Assembly: GCA_011799875.1 (NCBI GenBank)
Contig: CM022301.1
Coordinates: 326,634,929 to 326,698,928 of the forward strand
Source of the DNA: Thinopyrum elongatum
Lineage: Eukaryota > Streptophyta > Magnoliopsida > Poales > Poaceae
Length of the DNA stretch: 64,000 nucleotides
Reading direction: 5' to 3'
Shown here: positions 24,741 to 37,561 of the stretch, piece after piece
Numbering within the stretch: position 1 is the stretch's first letter
Layout: every line of letters begins with the position of its first letter
The notes under the pieces: generated by a model
Told to the model about the DNA's origin: nothing
Seen by the model: the letters and a program-made list of their open reading frames with translations, nothing else
The model's database searches: none
Position numbers and translations under genes: made by a program

Positions 24741-27700
24741 TCATGGAAGAGGCTTAGTCAATGGGTCTGCAACATTCAGATCCGTATATATTTTGCAAAT
24801 CTCTATGTCTCCCTCCTTGACTTGATCGCGGATGGAATTGAAGCGTCTCTCGATGAGTTTTGTTCTTTTGTGAAATCTGGATTCCTTCGCCAAGGCAATT
24901 GCTCCAGTATTGTCACAAAAGATTTTCATTGGACCCGATGCACTAGGTATTACACCTAGATCAGATATGAACTCCTTCATCCAGACTCCTTCATTTGTTG
25001 CTTCCGAAGCAGCTATGTACTCCGCTTCACACGTAGATCCCGCCACGACACTCTGCTTGGAACTGCACCAACTGACAGCTCCACCATTCAATATAAATAT
25101 GTATCCGGTTTGTGACTTAGAGTCATCCGGATCAGTGTCAAAGCTTGCATCGATGTAACCATTTACGACAAGCTCTTTGTCACCTCCATAAACGAGAAAC
25201 ATATCCTTAGTCCTTTTCAGGTATTTTAGGATGTTCTTGACCGCTGTCAAGTGATCCACTCCTGGATTACTTTGGTACCTCCCAGCTAAACTTATAGCAA
25301 GGCACACATTAGGTCTGGTACACAGCATTGCATACATGATAGAACCTATGGCTGAGGCATAGGGAATGACTTTAATTTTCTATCTATCTTCTGCAGTGGT
25401 CGGGCATTGAGTCTTACTCAACTTCACACCTTGCAACACAGGCAAGAACCCTTTCTTTGACTGATCCATTTTGAACTTCTTCAAAACTTTATCAAGGTAT
25501 GTGCTTTGTGAAAGTCCTATTAAGCGTCTTGATCTATCCCTATAGATCTTGATGCCCAATATATAAGCAGCTTCACCGAGGTCTTTCATTGAAAAATTCT
25601 TATTCAAGTATCCTTTTATGCTATCCAGAAATTCTATATCATTTCCAATCAACAATATGTCATCCACATATAATATCAGAAATGCTACAGAGCTCCCACT
25701 CACTTTCTTGTAAATACAGGCTTCTCCAAAAGTCTGTATAAAACCATATGCTTTGATCACTTCATCAAAGCATATATTCCAACTCTGAGATGCTTGCACC
25801 GGTCCATAAATGGATCGCTGGAGCTTGCACACTTTGTTAGCACATTTAGGATCGACAAAACCTTCTGGTTGCATCATATACAACTCTTCTTTAAGAAATC
25901 CATTAAGGAATGCAGTTTTGACATCCATTTGCCAAATTTCATAATCATAAAATGTGGCAATTGCTAACATGATTCGGACAGACTTAAGCATCGCTACGGG
26001 TGAGAAGGTCTCATCATAGTCAACTCCTTGAACTTGTCGAAAACCTTTTGCAACAAGTCGAGCTTTGTAGACAGTAACATTACCGTCAGCGTCAGTCTTC
26101 TTCTTGAAGATCCATTTATTCTCTATGGCTTGCCGATCATCGGGCAAGTCAACCAAAGTCCACACTTTGTTCTCATACATGGATCCCATCTCAGATTTCA
26201 TGGCCTCAAGCCATTTTGCGGAATCTGGGCTCATCATCGCTTCCTCATAGTTCGTAGGTTCGTCATGGTCTAGTAACATGACTTCCAGAACAGGATTACC
26301 ATACCACTCTGGTGCGGAACGTACTCTGGTTGACCTACGAGGTTCGGTAGTAACTTGATCCGAAGTTTCATGATCATCATCATTAACTTCCTCACTAATT
26401 GGTGTAGGCATCACTGGAACTGATTTCTGTGATGAACTACTTTCCAATTCGGGAGAAGGTACAATTACCTCATCAAGTTCTACTATCCTCCCACTCACTT
26501 CTTTCGAGAGAAACTCCTTCTCTAGAAAGGACCCATTCTTAGCAACGAATATCTTGCCATCGAATCTGTGATAGAAGGTGTACCCAACAGTCTTTTTTGG
26601 GTATCCTATGAAGATGCATTTCTCCGATTTGGGTTCGAGCTTATCAGGTTGAAGCTTTTTCACATAAGCATCGCAGCCCCAAACTTTAAGAAACGACAGC
26701 TTAGGTTTCTTGCCAAACCACAGTTCATATGGTGTCGTCTCAACGGATTTAGGTGGTGCCCTATTTAACGTGAATGCAGCCGTCTCTAAAGCATAACCCC
26801 AAAATGATAGTGGTAAATCGGTAAGAGACATCATAGATCGCACCATATCTAATAAAGTACGGTTACGATGTTCGGACACACCATTACGCTGTGGTGTTCC
26901 AGGTGGCGTGAGTTGCGAAACTATTCCACATTGTTTCAAATGAAGACCAAACTCATAACTCAAATATTCACCTCCATGATCAGATCGTAGAAACTTTATT
27001 TTCTTGTTACGATGATTTTCCACTTCACTCTGAAATTCTTTGAACTTTTCAAATGTTTCAGACTTATGTTTCATTAAGTAGATATACCCATATCTGCTCA
27101 AATCATCTGTGAAGGTCAGAAAATAACGATACCCGCCGCGAGCCTCAACACTCATCGGACCGCATACATCAGTATGTATTATTTCCAATAAGTCAGTTGC
27201 TCGCTCCATTGTTCCGGAGAACGGAGTCTTAGTCATCTTGCCCATGAGGCATGGTTCGCAAGTATCAAGTGATTCATAATCAAGTGATTCCAAAAGCCCA
27301 TCAGCATGGAGTTTCTTCATGCGCTTTACACCAATATGACCTAAACGGTAGTGCCACAAATAAGTTGCACTATCATTATTAACTTTGCATCTTTTGGCTT
27401 CAATATTATGAATATGTGTATCACTACAGTCGAGATTCAACAAAAATAGACCACTCCTCAAGGGTGCATGACCATAAAAGATATTACTCATATAAATAGA
27501 ACAACCATTATTCTCTGATTTAAATGAATAACCGTCTCGCATCAAACAAGATCCAGATATAATGTTCATGCTCAACGCTGGCACCAAATAACAATTATTC
27601 AGGTCTAAAACTAATCCTGAAGGTAGATGTAGAGGTAGCGTGCCGACGGCGATCACATCGACTTTGGAACCATTTCCCACGCACATCATCACCTCGTCCT

Positions 27701-28667
27701 TAGCTAATCTTCGTTTAATCCGTAGCTCCTGTTTCGAGTTGCAAATATGAGCAACAGAACCAGTATCAAATACCCAGGTGCTACTACAAGCATTAGTAAG
27801 GTACACATTAATAACATGTATATCAAATATACCTTTCACTTTGCCATCCTTCTTATCCGCCAAATACTTGGGGCAGTTCCGCTTCCAGTGACCAGTCCCT
27901 TTGCAGTAGAAGCACTCAGTTTCAGGCTTAGGTCCAGACTTGGGCTTCTTCCCGGGAGTAGCAACTTGCTTGCTATTCTTCTTGAAGTTCCCCTTTTTCC
28001 CTTTGCCCTTTTTCTTGTAACTAGTGGTCTTGTTAACCATCAACACTTGATGCTCCTTCTTGATTTCTACCTCTGCAGCCTTTAACATCGCGAAGAGCTC
28101 AGGAATTGTCTTTTCCATCCCTTGCATATTATAGTTCATCACGAAGCCTTTATAGCTTGGTGGCAGTGATTGAAGAACTCTGTCAATGACACTATCATCA
28201 GGAAGATTAACTCCCAGCTGAGTCAAGTGGTTATGGTACCCAGACATTCTGAGTATATGTTCACTGACAGAACTATTCTCCTCCATCTTGCAGCTATAAA
28301 ACTTGTTGGAGACTTCATATCTCTCAACTCGGGCATTTGCTTGAAATATTAACTTCAACTCTTGGAACATCTCATATGCTCCATGACCTTCAAAATGTCT
28401 TTGAAGTCCCAATTCTAAGCCGTAAAGCATGGCACACTGAACTATCGAGTAGTCATCAGCTTTGCTTTGCCAGACGTTCATAATGTCCGGAGTTGCTCCT
28501 GCAGTGGGTCTTGCACCTAGCAGTGCTTCCAGGACGTAATTCTTCTGTGCAGCAATGAGGATAATCCTCAAGTTACGGACCTAGTCCATGTAGTTTCTAC
28601 CATCATCTTTCAACTTAGCTTTCTCTAGGAATGCATTAAAATTCAAGGGAATGGTAGCACGGGCCAT
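24741..28667 (-). pseudogene. Copia gag-pol polyprotein of C2 (internal stops)
   Basis: One frame of about 1,309 codons begins MARATIPLNFNAFLEKAKLK. Domains by residue: gag 1-250, intact CCHC knuckle 252-265 (CFYCKGTGHWKRNC), protease DTGS about 301-304, integrase with LWHYRLGH, CEPC and D-D-E core, RT with YVDD about 1000-1003, RNase H to the end. The integrase core reads SDHGGEY rather than the usual SDRGGEY. In-frame stops lie at 28581-28583 (TGG to TAG, residue 29) and 25380-25382 (TAG, codon 1096, between RT and RNase H, identical in C1). The frame ends at LTKPLP with TGA where C1 continues for about 17 more residues. No frameshift is present. It is inactive as it stands but close to the ancestral protein. 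Confidence 0.93.
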
Positions 28668-29500
28668 TGATCTACAACAACATAGATATGCAAAAACTAT
28701 CAAGTACTAAGTTCATGATAAATTAGTGAGGGATCATCTTATAATGCTACCGCCGTACTAAGCAAAATAAGATGCATAAAAGATAAACATCACATGCAAT
28801 CAAAATATGTGACATGATATGGCTATCATCATCTTGTGCCTTTGATCTCCATCTCCAAAGCACCATCATGATCTCCATCGTCACCGGCTTGACACCTTGA
28901 TCTCCATCGTAGCGTCGTTGTCGTCTCGCCAACTATTGCTTCTACGACTATCGCTACCGCATAGTGATAAAGTAAAGAAATTACATGGCGATTGCATTTC
29001 ATACAATAAAGCGACAACCATAAGGCTCCTGCCAGTTGCCGATAACTTTTACAAAACATAATCATCTCATACAATAACGTATATCACATCATGTCTTGAC
29101 CATATCACATCACAGCATGCCCTGCAAAAACAAGTTAGACGTCCTCTACTTTGTTGTTGCAAGTTTTATGTGGCTGCTACGGGCTTCTAGCAAGAACCGT
29201 TCTTACCTATGCATCAAAACCACAATGTTTTTTCGTCAAGTGTGTTGTTTTAACCTTCAACAAGGACCGGCCGTAGTCAAACTCGATTCAACTAAAGTGG
29301 GAGAAACAGACACCCGCCAGCCACCTTTGTGCAAAGCACGTCGGTAGAACCAGTCTCATGAACGCGGTCATCTAATGTCGGTCCGGGCCGCTTCATCCAA
29401 CAATACCACCGAATCAAAGTAAGACGTTGGTGGTAAGCAGTATGACTATTATTGCCCACAACTCTTTGTGTTCTACTCGTGCATATCATCTACGCATAGA

Positions 29501-29516
29501 CCTGGCTTGGATGCCA
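29501..29516 (-). other. Primer-binding site of C2
   Basis: Element-sense TGGCATCCAAGCCAGG lies one base after the 5' LTR. It differs from the C1 site by one CpG-type change and from the initiator-tRNA complement by three bases. Confidence 0.65.
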
Positions 29517-29517
29517 A

Positions 29518-31260
29518 TGTTGGGGAACGTGCAATTTCAAAAAAATTCCTACGCTCATGCAAGATCTATCTAGGAGATGCATAGCAACGAGAGGGGGAGA
29601 GTATGTCCACGTACCCTCGTAGACCAAAAGCGGAAGCGTTAGCTTAACGCGGTTGATGTAGTCGAACGTCTTCGTGATCCAACCGATCAAGCACCGAACG
29701 TACGGCACCTCCGAGTTCAGCACACGGTTAGCTCGATGACGTCCCTTGAGCTCTTGATCCAGTTGAGGACGAGGGAGAGTTCCGTCAGCACTACGGCATG
29801 GCGACGGTGATGATGAAGTTACCGGCGCAGGGCTTCACCTAAGCACTACGACGATATGACCGAGGTGTTAAACTGTGGAGGGGGGCACCGCACACGGCTA
29901 AGACAATTGATCTTGTTGTGTTCTAGGGTGCTCCCCTGCCTTCGTATATAAAGGAGGAGAGGGGGAGGCCGGCAGGCCCCTATAGGGCGCACCAAGAGAG
30001 AGGAGTCCTACTAGGACTCCAAGTCCTAGTAGGATTCCACTTGGTGGAAGGGGGAAGAAGGAATGGAGAGGGAGAGGGAGAGGGGAAGGGAAAGGGGGGC
30101 CGCGCCCCCTCCCCTAGTCCTATTCGGACTCCCCAAGGGGGGGCGCGCGCCACCTCCTCGTGGCCTGCCCTCTTTCTCCCCTAAGGCCCATGTTGGCCCA
30201 TTACTTCCCCGGGGGGTTCCGGTAACCCTTCTGGCACTCCGATAATTACTCAGTACCTCTCGAAACTCATCTGGTGTCCGAATAATATCATCCAATATAT
30301 CATTCTTTATGTCTCGACCATTTTGAGACTCCTCGTCATATCCGTGATCTCATCCGGGACTCTGAACAAACTTCAGTCATCAAATCACATAACTCATAAT
30401 ACAAATCGTCATCGAACATTAAGCGTGCGGACCCTACGGGTTCAAGAACTATGTAGACATGACCGAGACACATCTCCAGTCAATAACCAATAGCGGAACC
30501 TGGATGCTCATATTGGCTCCTACATATTTTACAAAGATCTTAATCGGTCAAACCGCATAACAACATACATTATTCCCTTTGTCATCGGTATGTTACTTAC
30601 CCGAGATTCGATCGTCGGTATCTTCATACCTAGTTCAATCTCGTTACCGGCAAGTCTCTTTACTCGTTCTGTAATGTATCATCCCATAACTAACTCATTA
30701 GTCACATTGCTTGCAAGGCTTATAATGATGTGCATTGCCGAGAGGGCCCAGAGATACCTCTCCGATACTCGGAGTGACAAATCCTAATCTCGATCTATGC
30801 CAACCCAACAAACACCTTCGGAGACACCTGTAGAGCATCTTTATAATCACCCAGTTACGTTGTGACGTTTGATAGCACACAAAGTGTTCCTCCGGTATTC
30901 GGGAGTTGCATAATCTCATAGTCAGAGGAATATGTATAAGTCATGAAGAAAGCAATAGCAATAAAACTTAACGATCATTATGCTAAGCTAACGGATGGGT
31001 CTTGTCCATCACATCATTCTCTAATGATGTGATCATGTTCATCAAATGACAACACATGTCTATGGTCAGGAAACATAACCATCTTTGATAAACAAGCTAG
31101 TCAAGTAGAGGCATACTAGGGACACTCTGTTTGTCTATGTATTCACACATGTACTAAGTTTTCGGTTAATACAATTCTAGAATTAATAATAAACATTTAT
31201 CATGATATAAGGAAATATAAATAACAACTTTATTATTGCCTCTAGGGCATATTTCCTTCA
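29518..31260 (-). repeat. 5' LTR of C2
   Basis: Element sense starts TGAAGGAAATATGCCC at 31260. It pairs with 22926-24653. The inverted repeat at about 30005 has a three-base CCA spacer, unlike the CCCT spacer of C1. Confidence 0.92.
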
Positions 31261-32500
31261 GGAGGTGCTCCGTGGGGACGACGGCGAGCATCATGGCGGA
31301 CGGCCGGAATCGGGCGATGATGGAATCAGGGCAGTAGCTCGCAAACGAGCGAACGGCGAGGCTAGTGAGGCTCTACTCGATGCGCTGAGCACAATGGGCT
31401 CGGCCCCGTGACCATTTGGTCACCGGAAGGGCGCCGGCAGCGAGCTGAGGCAGAGGCACGTTCGGGCAAAAGTGAAGCTGCGACTAAGTGCGGCGATAAG
31501 CAGTGCAAAGGGAAGGAGAAGGAAGAGGTGGAGCTCACCGAGCGGTCATGAATGACCCGTGGTGGTTTAGGAGCTGCAGAACTCGCCAGAGAGGAAGGGG
31601 ATCGCCGGCGTCCCGAGGAAGAAGACGACGCGGATCCGACGCTGTGCTGCCTCCCTGCTTGCGCTCGTGGACGGGGACAAGGCAGACGACGACGGCGGAG
31701 CTAGTAGGCACGGTGGCGTGGCGAGGCGATGGCGGTGGCTACACAAACGCGGCGGCGCAGTCACGGTGGCGCTCGGGCGGGCTCGAGCGCGAGCGAAAGA
31801 GCGAGGGAGAGGAAGGGGGAATGAATGAGGAGGAGCCAGGGGGGACGCACGAGGCTGGGGCCTTATCCCCTCGTCGGTGGGGCGTCGGTGGCCGTCGCAC
31901 TGTCGACGCTTCGCCGGCGCGGCGCGCGGCGACCAGGGGCATGGTGACACGCAGGGGAGAGAAGAGGGAGATGGACCAGGTGTGCTGGATTCGGGGCACT
32001 GTGCACTTAGGCCCAGTGCATAGTGCCTCTTTTCTTTTTCTTTTTTTCTATTTTTGCTTTTTCCTTTTTACAGAGATGGTTTAGTAATATTTTGAGCTTC
32101 CAAAAGATTTTGCAAAAATGTGTAACTTGCTCACATTAGTTCATTGCAATATCCAACACTGTCACAAAAAGTTTGGGCATCTTTGAAAACCATTTGAATT
32201 TATCAAAAAATGAATAGGGCATTTTAGGTGCTGTTTTGGCTCTGTTAAAATGCACAGACCCATTTAGAGTTGATGATGATGTTGTGTTCCTTAACAACAA
32301 ATAGTTTTAGATTATTTGCTAAAAGGTGAACATTTTTCCAACATGTTTTGAGCAACTTTATTTTGCATTTTTGAATTTGAGTTGATTTTCAGAGAAGGGT
32401 TTGAACTGAAACTTAAACCAATGTGACTAGGCACTACAAATGAGAGTGACTTGGCATCATTAGCAGATGATCATAGTGGCTATTACACAGGGGTGTTACA

Positions 32501-32516
32501 AATTCTCCTCCTCTAA
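32501..32516 (-). other. Polypurine tract of B
   Basis: Element-sense AGAGGAGGAGAATT directly precedes the 3' LTR start TGTAACACCCC. Confidence 0.75.
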
Positions 32517-32538
32517 AAGAAATTCTCTTCCCGAGAAT

Positions 32539-35500
32539 TTAGGAGGTAGAAGGAAAGAGGTCGGGATATTCTTCCCGAAGATGATCCTCACGTTCCCAAG
32601 TGGCTTCATCTTCAGTGTGATTCGACCACTGCACTTTCAGGAACTTGGTCGTCTTCTGACGAGTCCGACGTTCAGTTTCATCGAGAATGCGGATCGGATG
32701 CTCCTTATAAGAAAGATCATCTTGCACTTCGAGCATCTCGTGATCCACTGCGCGGTGCGGAGATTCCTTGAAGCATTTACGAAGTTGCAACACATGGAAG
32801 ACGTCGTGGATGTGAGAGAATTGCGGCGGCAACTCCAATTTATATGCCTCCTGTCCACGTCTAGCCACAATGCGGAAAGGACCAATATAGCAAGGAGCTA
32901 TCTTGCCCTTGATTACGAAACGACGACTGCCCTTCATAGGAGTGACATGCAAATAAGCTTGATCACCAGGTTGATAGGTCAAGCCCCATCGATTGCGATC
33001 ATAATTGCTCTTCTGACGATCCTGAGCTGCCTTGTGATTTTCTCAGACAATACGGACTTGTTCTTCGGTGTGTTGAATAATGTCCGGTCCCACGAGTGGT
33101 CGTTCCCCAGTTTCTGACCAATTCAGAGGGGTTTGACACTTACGCCCGTAAAGTACTTCGAAGGGGGCCATTCTCAAGCTGGCTTGATAGCTGTTGTTAT
33201 AAGATAATTCGGCAAACGGAAGAGATTCTTCCCATTTCTTACCAAATGATATAACACAAGCACGAAGCATATCTTCAAGCACTTGATTGACTCGCTCGAC
33301 TTGGCCTTGAGACTGGGGATGATAAGCTGAACTCCAGGTTATGTGAGTTCCCATAGCTTCTTGGAAACTTTCCCAGAACTTGGAAGTGAAAAGACCGCCA
33401 TGGTCCGAACTGATCTCCTTCGAAATACCGTGGAGTGAAACAATTCTGGAGATATATAACTCGGCTAACTGGCTAGCAGTGATAGTCTCCTTGACAGGCA
33501 GAAAGTGTGCAACTTTAGAAAGTTGGTCGACGACAACAAGAATAGCATCGTGACCCTTCTGAGACTTGGGAAGACCAGTTATGAAATCCATTTGCACTTT
33601 ATCCCATTTCCATAGAGGAATAGGGAGCGGTTGCAAAATTCTAGCAGGCTTCTGATGTTCTGCTTTCATGCGACGGCAAACGTCACATTCAGCAACATAA
33701 CGAGCAATATCCTGCTTCATTTTAGACCACCAGTACCTTTGTCGGAGATCATGATACATCTTGGTGCTACCCGGATGGATAGACAGCGGGGTATCATGTG
33801 CCTCCTTCATGACCTTGTCAGTCATAAGTTCGAAGTGAGGTACCACAATGCGGTCTCTGAAATACAAGGTTCCATCTTCAGCAATCAAGAAATCCCTGTA
33901 CTTCTCAAGGTGAAGCTCTTTCTTCATTAGATCTACTTCGGCATCTTTAGCTTGCACATTCTTAACAGCTTTCTCAAGGTATGGCTGCATGACCAGGTTG
34001 TTAAGAGAACCCTGTGGAACGATACGAAGGTTCAACTTGCGCAGTTCTTCATAAAGATGAGGTTGAGCTCGCTTAACCATAAGGTTGTTGCAATAGGACT
34101 TGCGGCTCAAGGCATCAGCCATCACATTAGCCTTGCCAGGGGTGTAAGAAATACCACGGTCATAGTCCGTGATTGTTTCCAACCATCGCTGTTGATGGAG
34201 ATTAAGATCCGGTTGGGTAAACAAATACTTCAGACTCTGATGATCGGTATAAATCTCACACCGATTACCAAGGAGGTAGTGTCGCCACTGCTTCAAAGCA
34301 TAGATCACAGCTACAAGTTCAAGATCATGCACTGGATAGTTTTCTTCATGCGAACGCAATTGTCGCGAAGCATATGCAATTACTTTTTGTTCTTGCATTA
34401 GGACACAGCCTAATCCTTGACGAGAAGCGTCGCAATATATCACAAAGTCCTTGCGAGAATCCGGAGGAGCAAGCACTGGAGCAGAAGTAAGCTTGTCCTT
34501 GAGGGTCTGGAAACTTTCCTGACATTTGTCTGTCCACTCAAACTTAACGCCTTTGTGGAGCAGGTTAGTCAAGGGCTTGGCAATCTTGGAAAATTTCTCG
34601 ATGAATCGGCGGCAATAACTTGCAAGGCCGAGAAAACTTCTCACTTGCTTGGCATTCTTCGGAGGAGTCCAGTCAAGGATAGCTTGAACACGCTCCGGGT
34701 TAACAGCGATACCGTCCTTGGAAATCACATGTCCAAGGTAAGTTACTTCGGAAAGCCAGAATTCACATTTGGAGTACTTGGCATACAACTTGTGTTCACG
34801 AAGCCTTTCCAGGATAAGGCGAAGATGTTCAGCGTGTTCTTCCTTATTCTTTGAATATACCAGAATATCATCCAGATATACCACGATGAACTTGTCGAGG
34901 TAATCCATGAAGATGTAATTCATCAGGCGGGAGAACGTAGCCGGAGCATTTGTTAAACCAAACGACATAACGGTGTACTCGTAGGAACCATAACGAGTAA
35001 CAAAGGCAGTCTTTGGAATATCCTCTTCACGGACACGGATCTGGTGATAACCCAACCTCAAGTCGAGTTTAGAGAACACCGATGATCCAGCAAGTTGATC
35101 ATATAAATCATTGATCCGAGGAAGCGGATATTTATTTTGAATGGTTGCCTAGTTGATAGGACGGTAATCTTGGACCAACCTATTCATACCATCTTTCTTC
35201 TTGACAAAGAGAGAAGGTGCTCCCCAGGCAGAGGAACTAGGGCGGATGAAACCCTTCTTAAGTGACTTGTCGATTTCTTCCTTAAGCTTGAGAAGATGGT
35301 GCGGAGGCATCTTATAAGGACGCTTCGCAATAGGGGTAGTGCCAGGCTTCAAGTCGATAACAAACTCAACAGCTCTAGCAGGGTGTATTCCTAGAAGTTC
35401 TTCTGGGAAAACATCCTGGAAGTCATAGACGACTGGAATGTTTTCGATCCCCTCAAGCGGAGAAGCGTTCAACGCATTCAAGGCATAAATTTGAGCCTCG

Positions 35501-36948
35501 GCATTTTGAGTGAGGTGAGCATGGTAATTCACTATCTGTCCTGATGGATGCAGGAGGTGTACAACTTTAGTGGCACAATTGATTGAGGCATAGTGGGCCT
35601 TCAACCAATCCATTCCCAGGATAAGATCAACTTCAGAAGAGTTGAGAATAATGGGAGACGCTCGGAATTCCAATCTTTCAATATTAATTACGACATCGGG
35701 ACTGGACAACGAAGTGTGGCAATGACCCGCGGGAGTGTTCACTTGTAATTTATGGGGTAGCATATCACATTTAACTTCATGCATGAGTGCGAATTTATCT
35801 GACATGAATGAATGCGATGCTCCTGAATCAAATAAAACAGAGGTTGGTACTGAATTAACAGGAAGGGTACCCATCACAGTAGCTGGCTGGTCTAGGTCTT
35901 CACTCATGTTGACATGATAGGCCTGCCCACGACCATAAGAAGGTATGGCATTGTTGTTACGCTACTGAGGAATTCCACGGCCATTACCATGGCCAGCAGG
36001 AAGAGGCACTAGCTAATTCTGACTCTGAGAACAGTCTCTGGCATGGTGACCTGGCTGGCCACACTTGAAGCAGAGTCCACTGTCTGGACGTGGTGCAGGA
36101 GCTCGAGGTGGCGGAGCTCGAAGAGGCTACCTCAGTGGTGGAGGAGGCAGACGAGGTGCAGCATAAGCAGGCCTGTACACTAGAGCTGTTGGGCGGTACA
36201 TGCTGTGAGGTATCCATATACGGCGCTTCTGAGAAGACGAGCCCGAAGATGAGCCCGCTTCACGGGTGCGTCTGGTTGCTTTCTTATGCTTCTTCAGGCC
36301 AGTCTCGACCATAATAGCCTTGTTCACCAAGGTGGCGAAGTCGGGAAAATCTTGGACTAGCAGAGCTAGCTGAATGTCATGGTGTAACCCTTCACGGAAC
36401 TTCTCCTTCCTACTAGCATCAGTGGGGATGTCTTCTTCAGCGTAGCGAGATAAGTCAAGGAACTCTCGCTGGTAGACTTCTACAGTCTTGTTGCCTTGAA
36501 CGGGGCTACAGAACTCGGCCCTCTTCCGATCTATAACTCCTTGAGAAATATACCAGGCACAAAAATCAGCCTTGAATTCCACCCAGGTGACGACAGTTCC
36601 AGGAGGTAGGGTCTGTCTGTGAGTTGCCCACCATTGTGCTGTGGGTCCCTTCAGGAAGTATGTCGCGAAAGTTACATAGCTGACAGGAGGAACATCAGCT
36701 GACACCATCTCATAGAAGATGTCACGCAGCCAATCATCGGCATCCAGCGGGTTAACTGTGTTGCGGAATGTCACTGGGTTGAGACGCACAAACTCGGGCA
36801 GCGTAATTGAAGCTGGCTGCTGGTTGGCATTGGGACGGGGGAATTGATCCATAATCCCAGTCATGAACTGACGGTTGAGTTTGAATTGTTGCATCATAGC
36901 AGCCATATAGTCAGGCAGTGGCGGCGGTGGTGGATTGTTGTCACCCAT
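32539..36948 (-). pseudogene. Chromodomain Gypsy gag-pol of B (five in-frame stops)
   Basis: One frame of 1,470 codons in element sense. Gag covers about residues 1-290 (LDADDWLRDIFYEM, then FLKGPTAQWWATHR), the CCHC knuckle CFKCGQPGHHARDC is at 293-306, and protease FDSGASHSFM is near 374. RT has YLDD at 691-694. RNase H has [13 protein letters not shown], integrase has the zinc finger (HPG...CDVC) and DFI...SDHGG...GQVERVNQ core, and a C-terminal chromodomain (EATWEREDHLREEYPDLF) lies near 1420-1465. Stops are at 36127-36129, 36013-36015, 35962-35964, 35149-35151 and 33043-33045; at least the last fits a CGA to TGA change. Integrase SDRG has become SDHG. There is no frameshift. The chromodomain, which in this lineage directs insertion to particular chromatin, places it among chromoviruses. 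Confidence 0.93.
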
Positions 36949-37545
36949 CCTGCTAAATTCAATAGGGGTAGTTTAGCAAAAGCATTTGCGAGTGTTTAGC
37001 ATCAAGCATGATGCAACACGATGGAATTTACGTAGTGTAACAGATGCTTAACAGTAGTCATTTAAGACATACAGAACCATACACAGTCGGTTACAAACGG
37101 ACAGCATAACGACGCAAATTTGAAGCTAGACATGCAAGGCGGCGCGCAAGCACGCGGTAAGGAAGTACACAACAAGACATAGCAAAGGCTACATCAACGT
37201 CGGGGAAAACTGATGAGCGAGGATTCTGCAAGTGACAACACAGGGTGTCCTCGATAAAAGGATCCTGTAAGCAGAACCTGGCCCACAATCTCGAAGCAAG
37301 GGGGGTAATTTCAGAACTCCGGGTGGATGTGATCACGAGAACCTAAAGTTGAAGTTAGTAAAAAAATTAACCCGAATAGAAGAGAGATCAGAGTCCCAGA
37401 GTATAGACGAGGAATAAAAGATCCTAATACCACTCAGTTGGCGTCGTGGGCCCGTAAGCCACACAGCCAAGTTAGTAAAACAGTTTTGGACCACTAGACT
37501 CAACTTCGGCCAATAAGTTGGAAAGGGGGATTCCTAGAGGCAGTC

Positions 37546-37558
37546 GGCTCTGATACCA
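37546..37558 (-). other. Primer-binding site of B
   Basis: Element-sense TGGTATCAGAGCC lies three bases inside the 5' LTR end. It is an exact match to the usual initiator-methionine tRNA complement. Confidence 0.85.
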
Positions 37559-37561
37559 ACC

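Larger units (their letters stand above)
22926..31260 (-). mobile_element. Copia LTR retrotransposon C2, complete, Angela group
   Basis: The LTRs are 22926-24653 and 29518-31260, with primer site at 29501-29516, purine tract at 24654, and one gag-pol frame. Flanks are AGAGG (22921-22925) and GGAGG (31261-31265), one mismatch; the empty site in the other LTR of B reads CCAGAGGTGCTCC (about 40533). It belongs to the same subfamily as C1 and is better preserved, but has a 382-base deletion in the leader and two or three in-frame stops. Confidence 0.93.
18198..32500 (-). repeat. 3' LTR of B, split by K and C2
   Basis: LTR sequence is present as 18198-20951, 22703-22925 and 31261-32500. Together these match 37562-41762 end to end. 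The element-sense start is TGTAACACCCCTGTGTAATA at 32500 and the end GGGGTCGTCACA at 18198. ORFs within it (for example at 18430-18672, 20089-20385 and 31503-32084) are LTR reading frames, not separate genes. Confidence 0.92.

Noticed and set aside
31503..32084. 193-codon + strand ORF, partly repeated at 40916-41410
   Set aside because: It is part of the LTR of B. Its repetition only reflects the LTR pair; it is Arg/Gly-rich low-complexity sequence with no domain, and a different start applies in the other copy.
32467..33117. 216-codon + strand ORF
   Set aside because: It is antisense to the chromodomain and integrase C-terminus of B, whose motifs explain the sequence.
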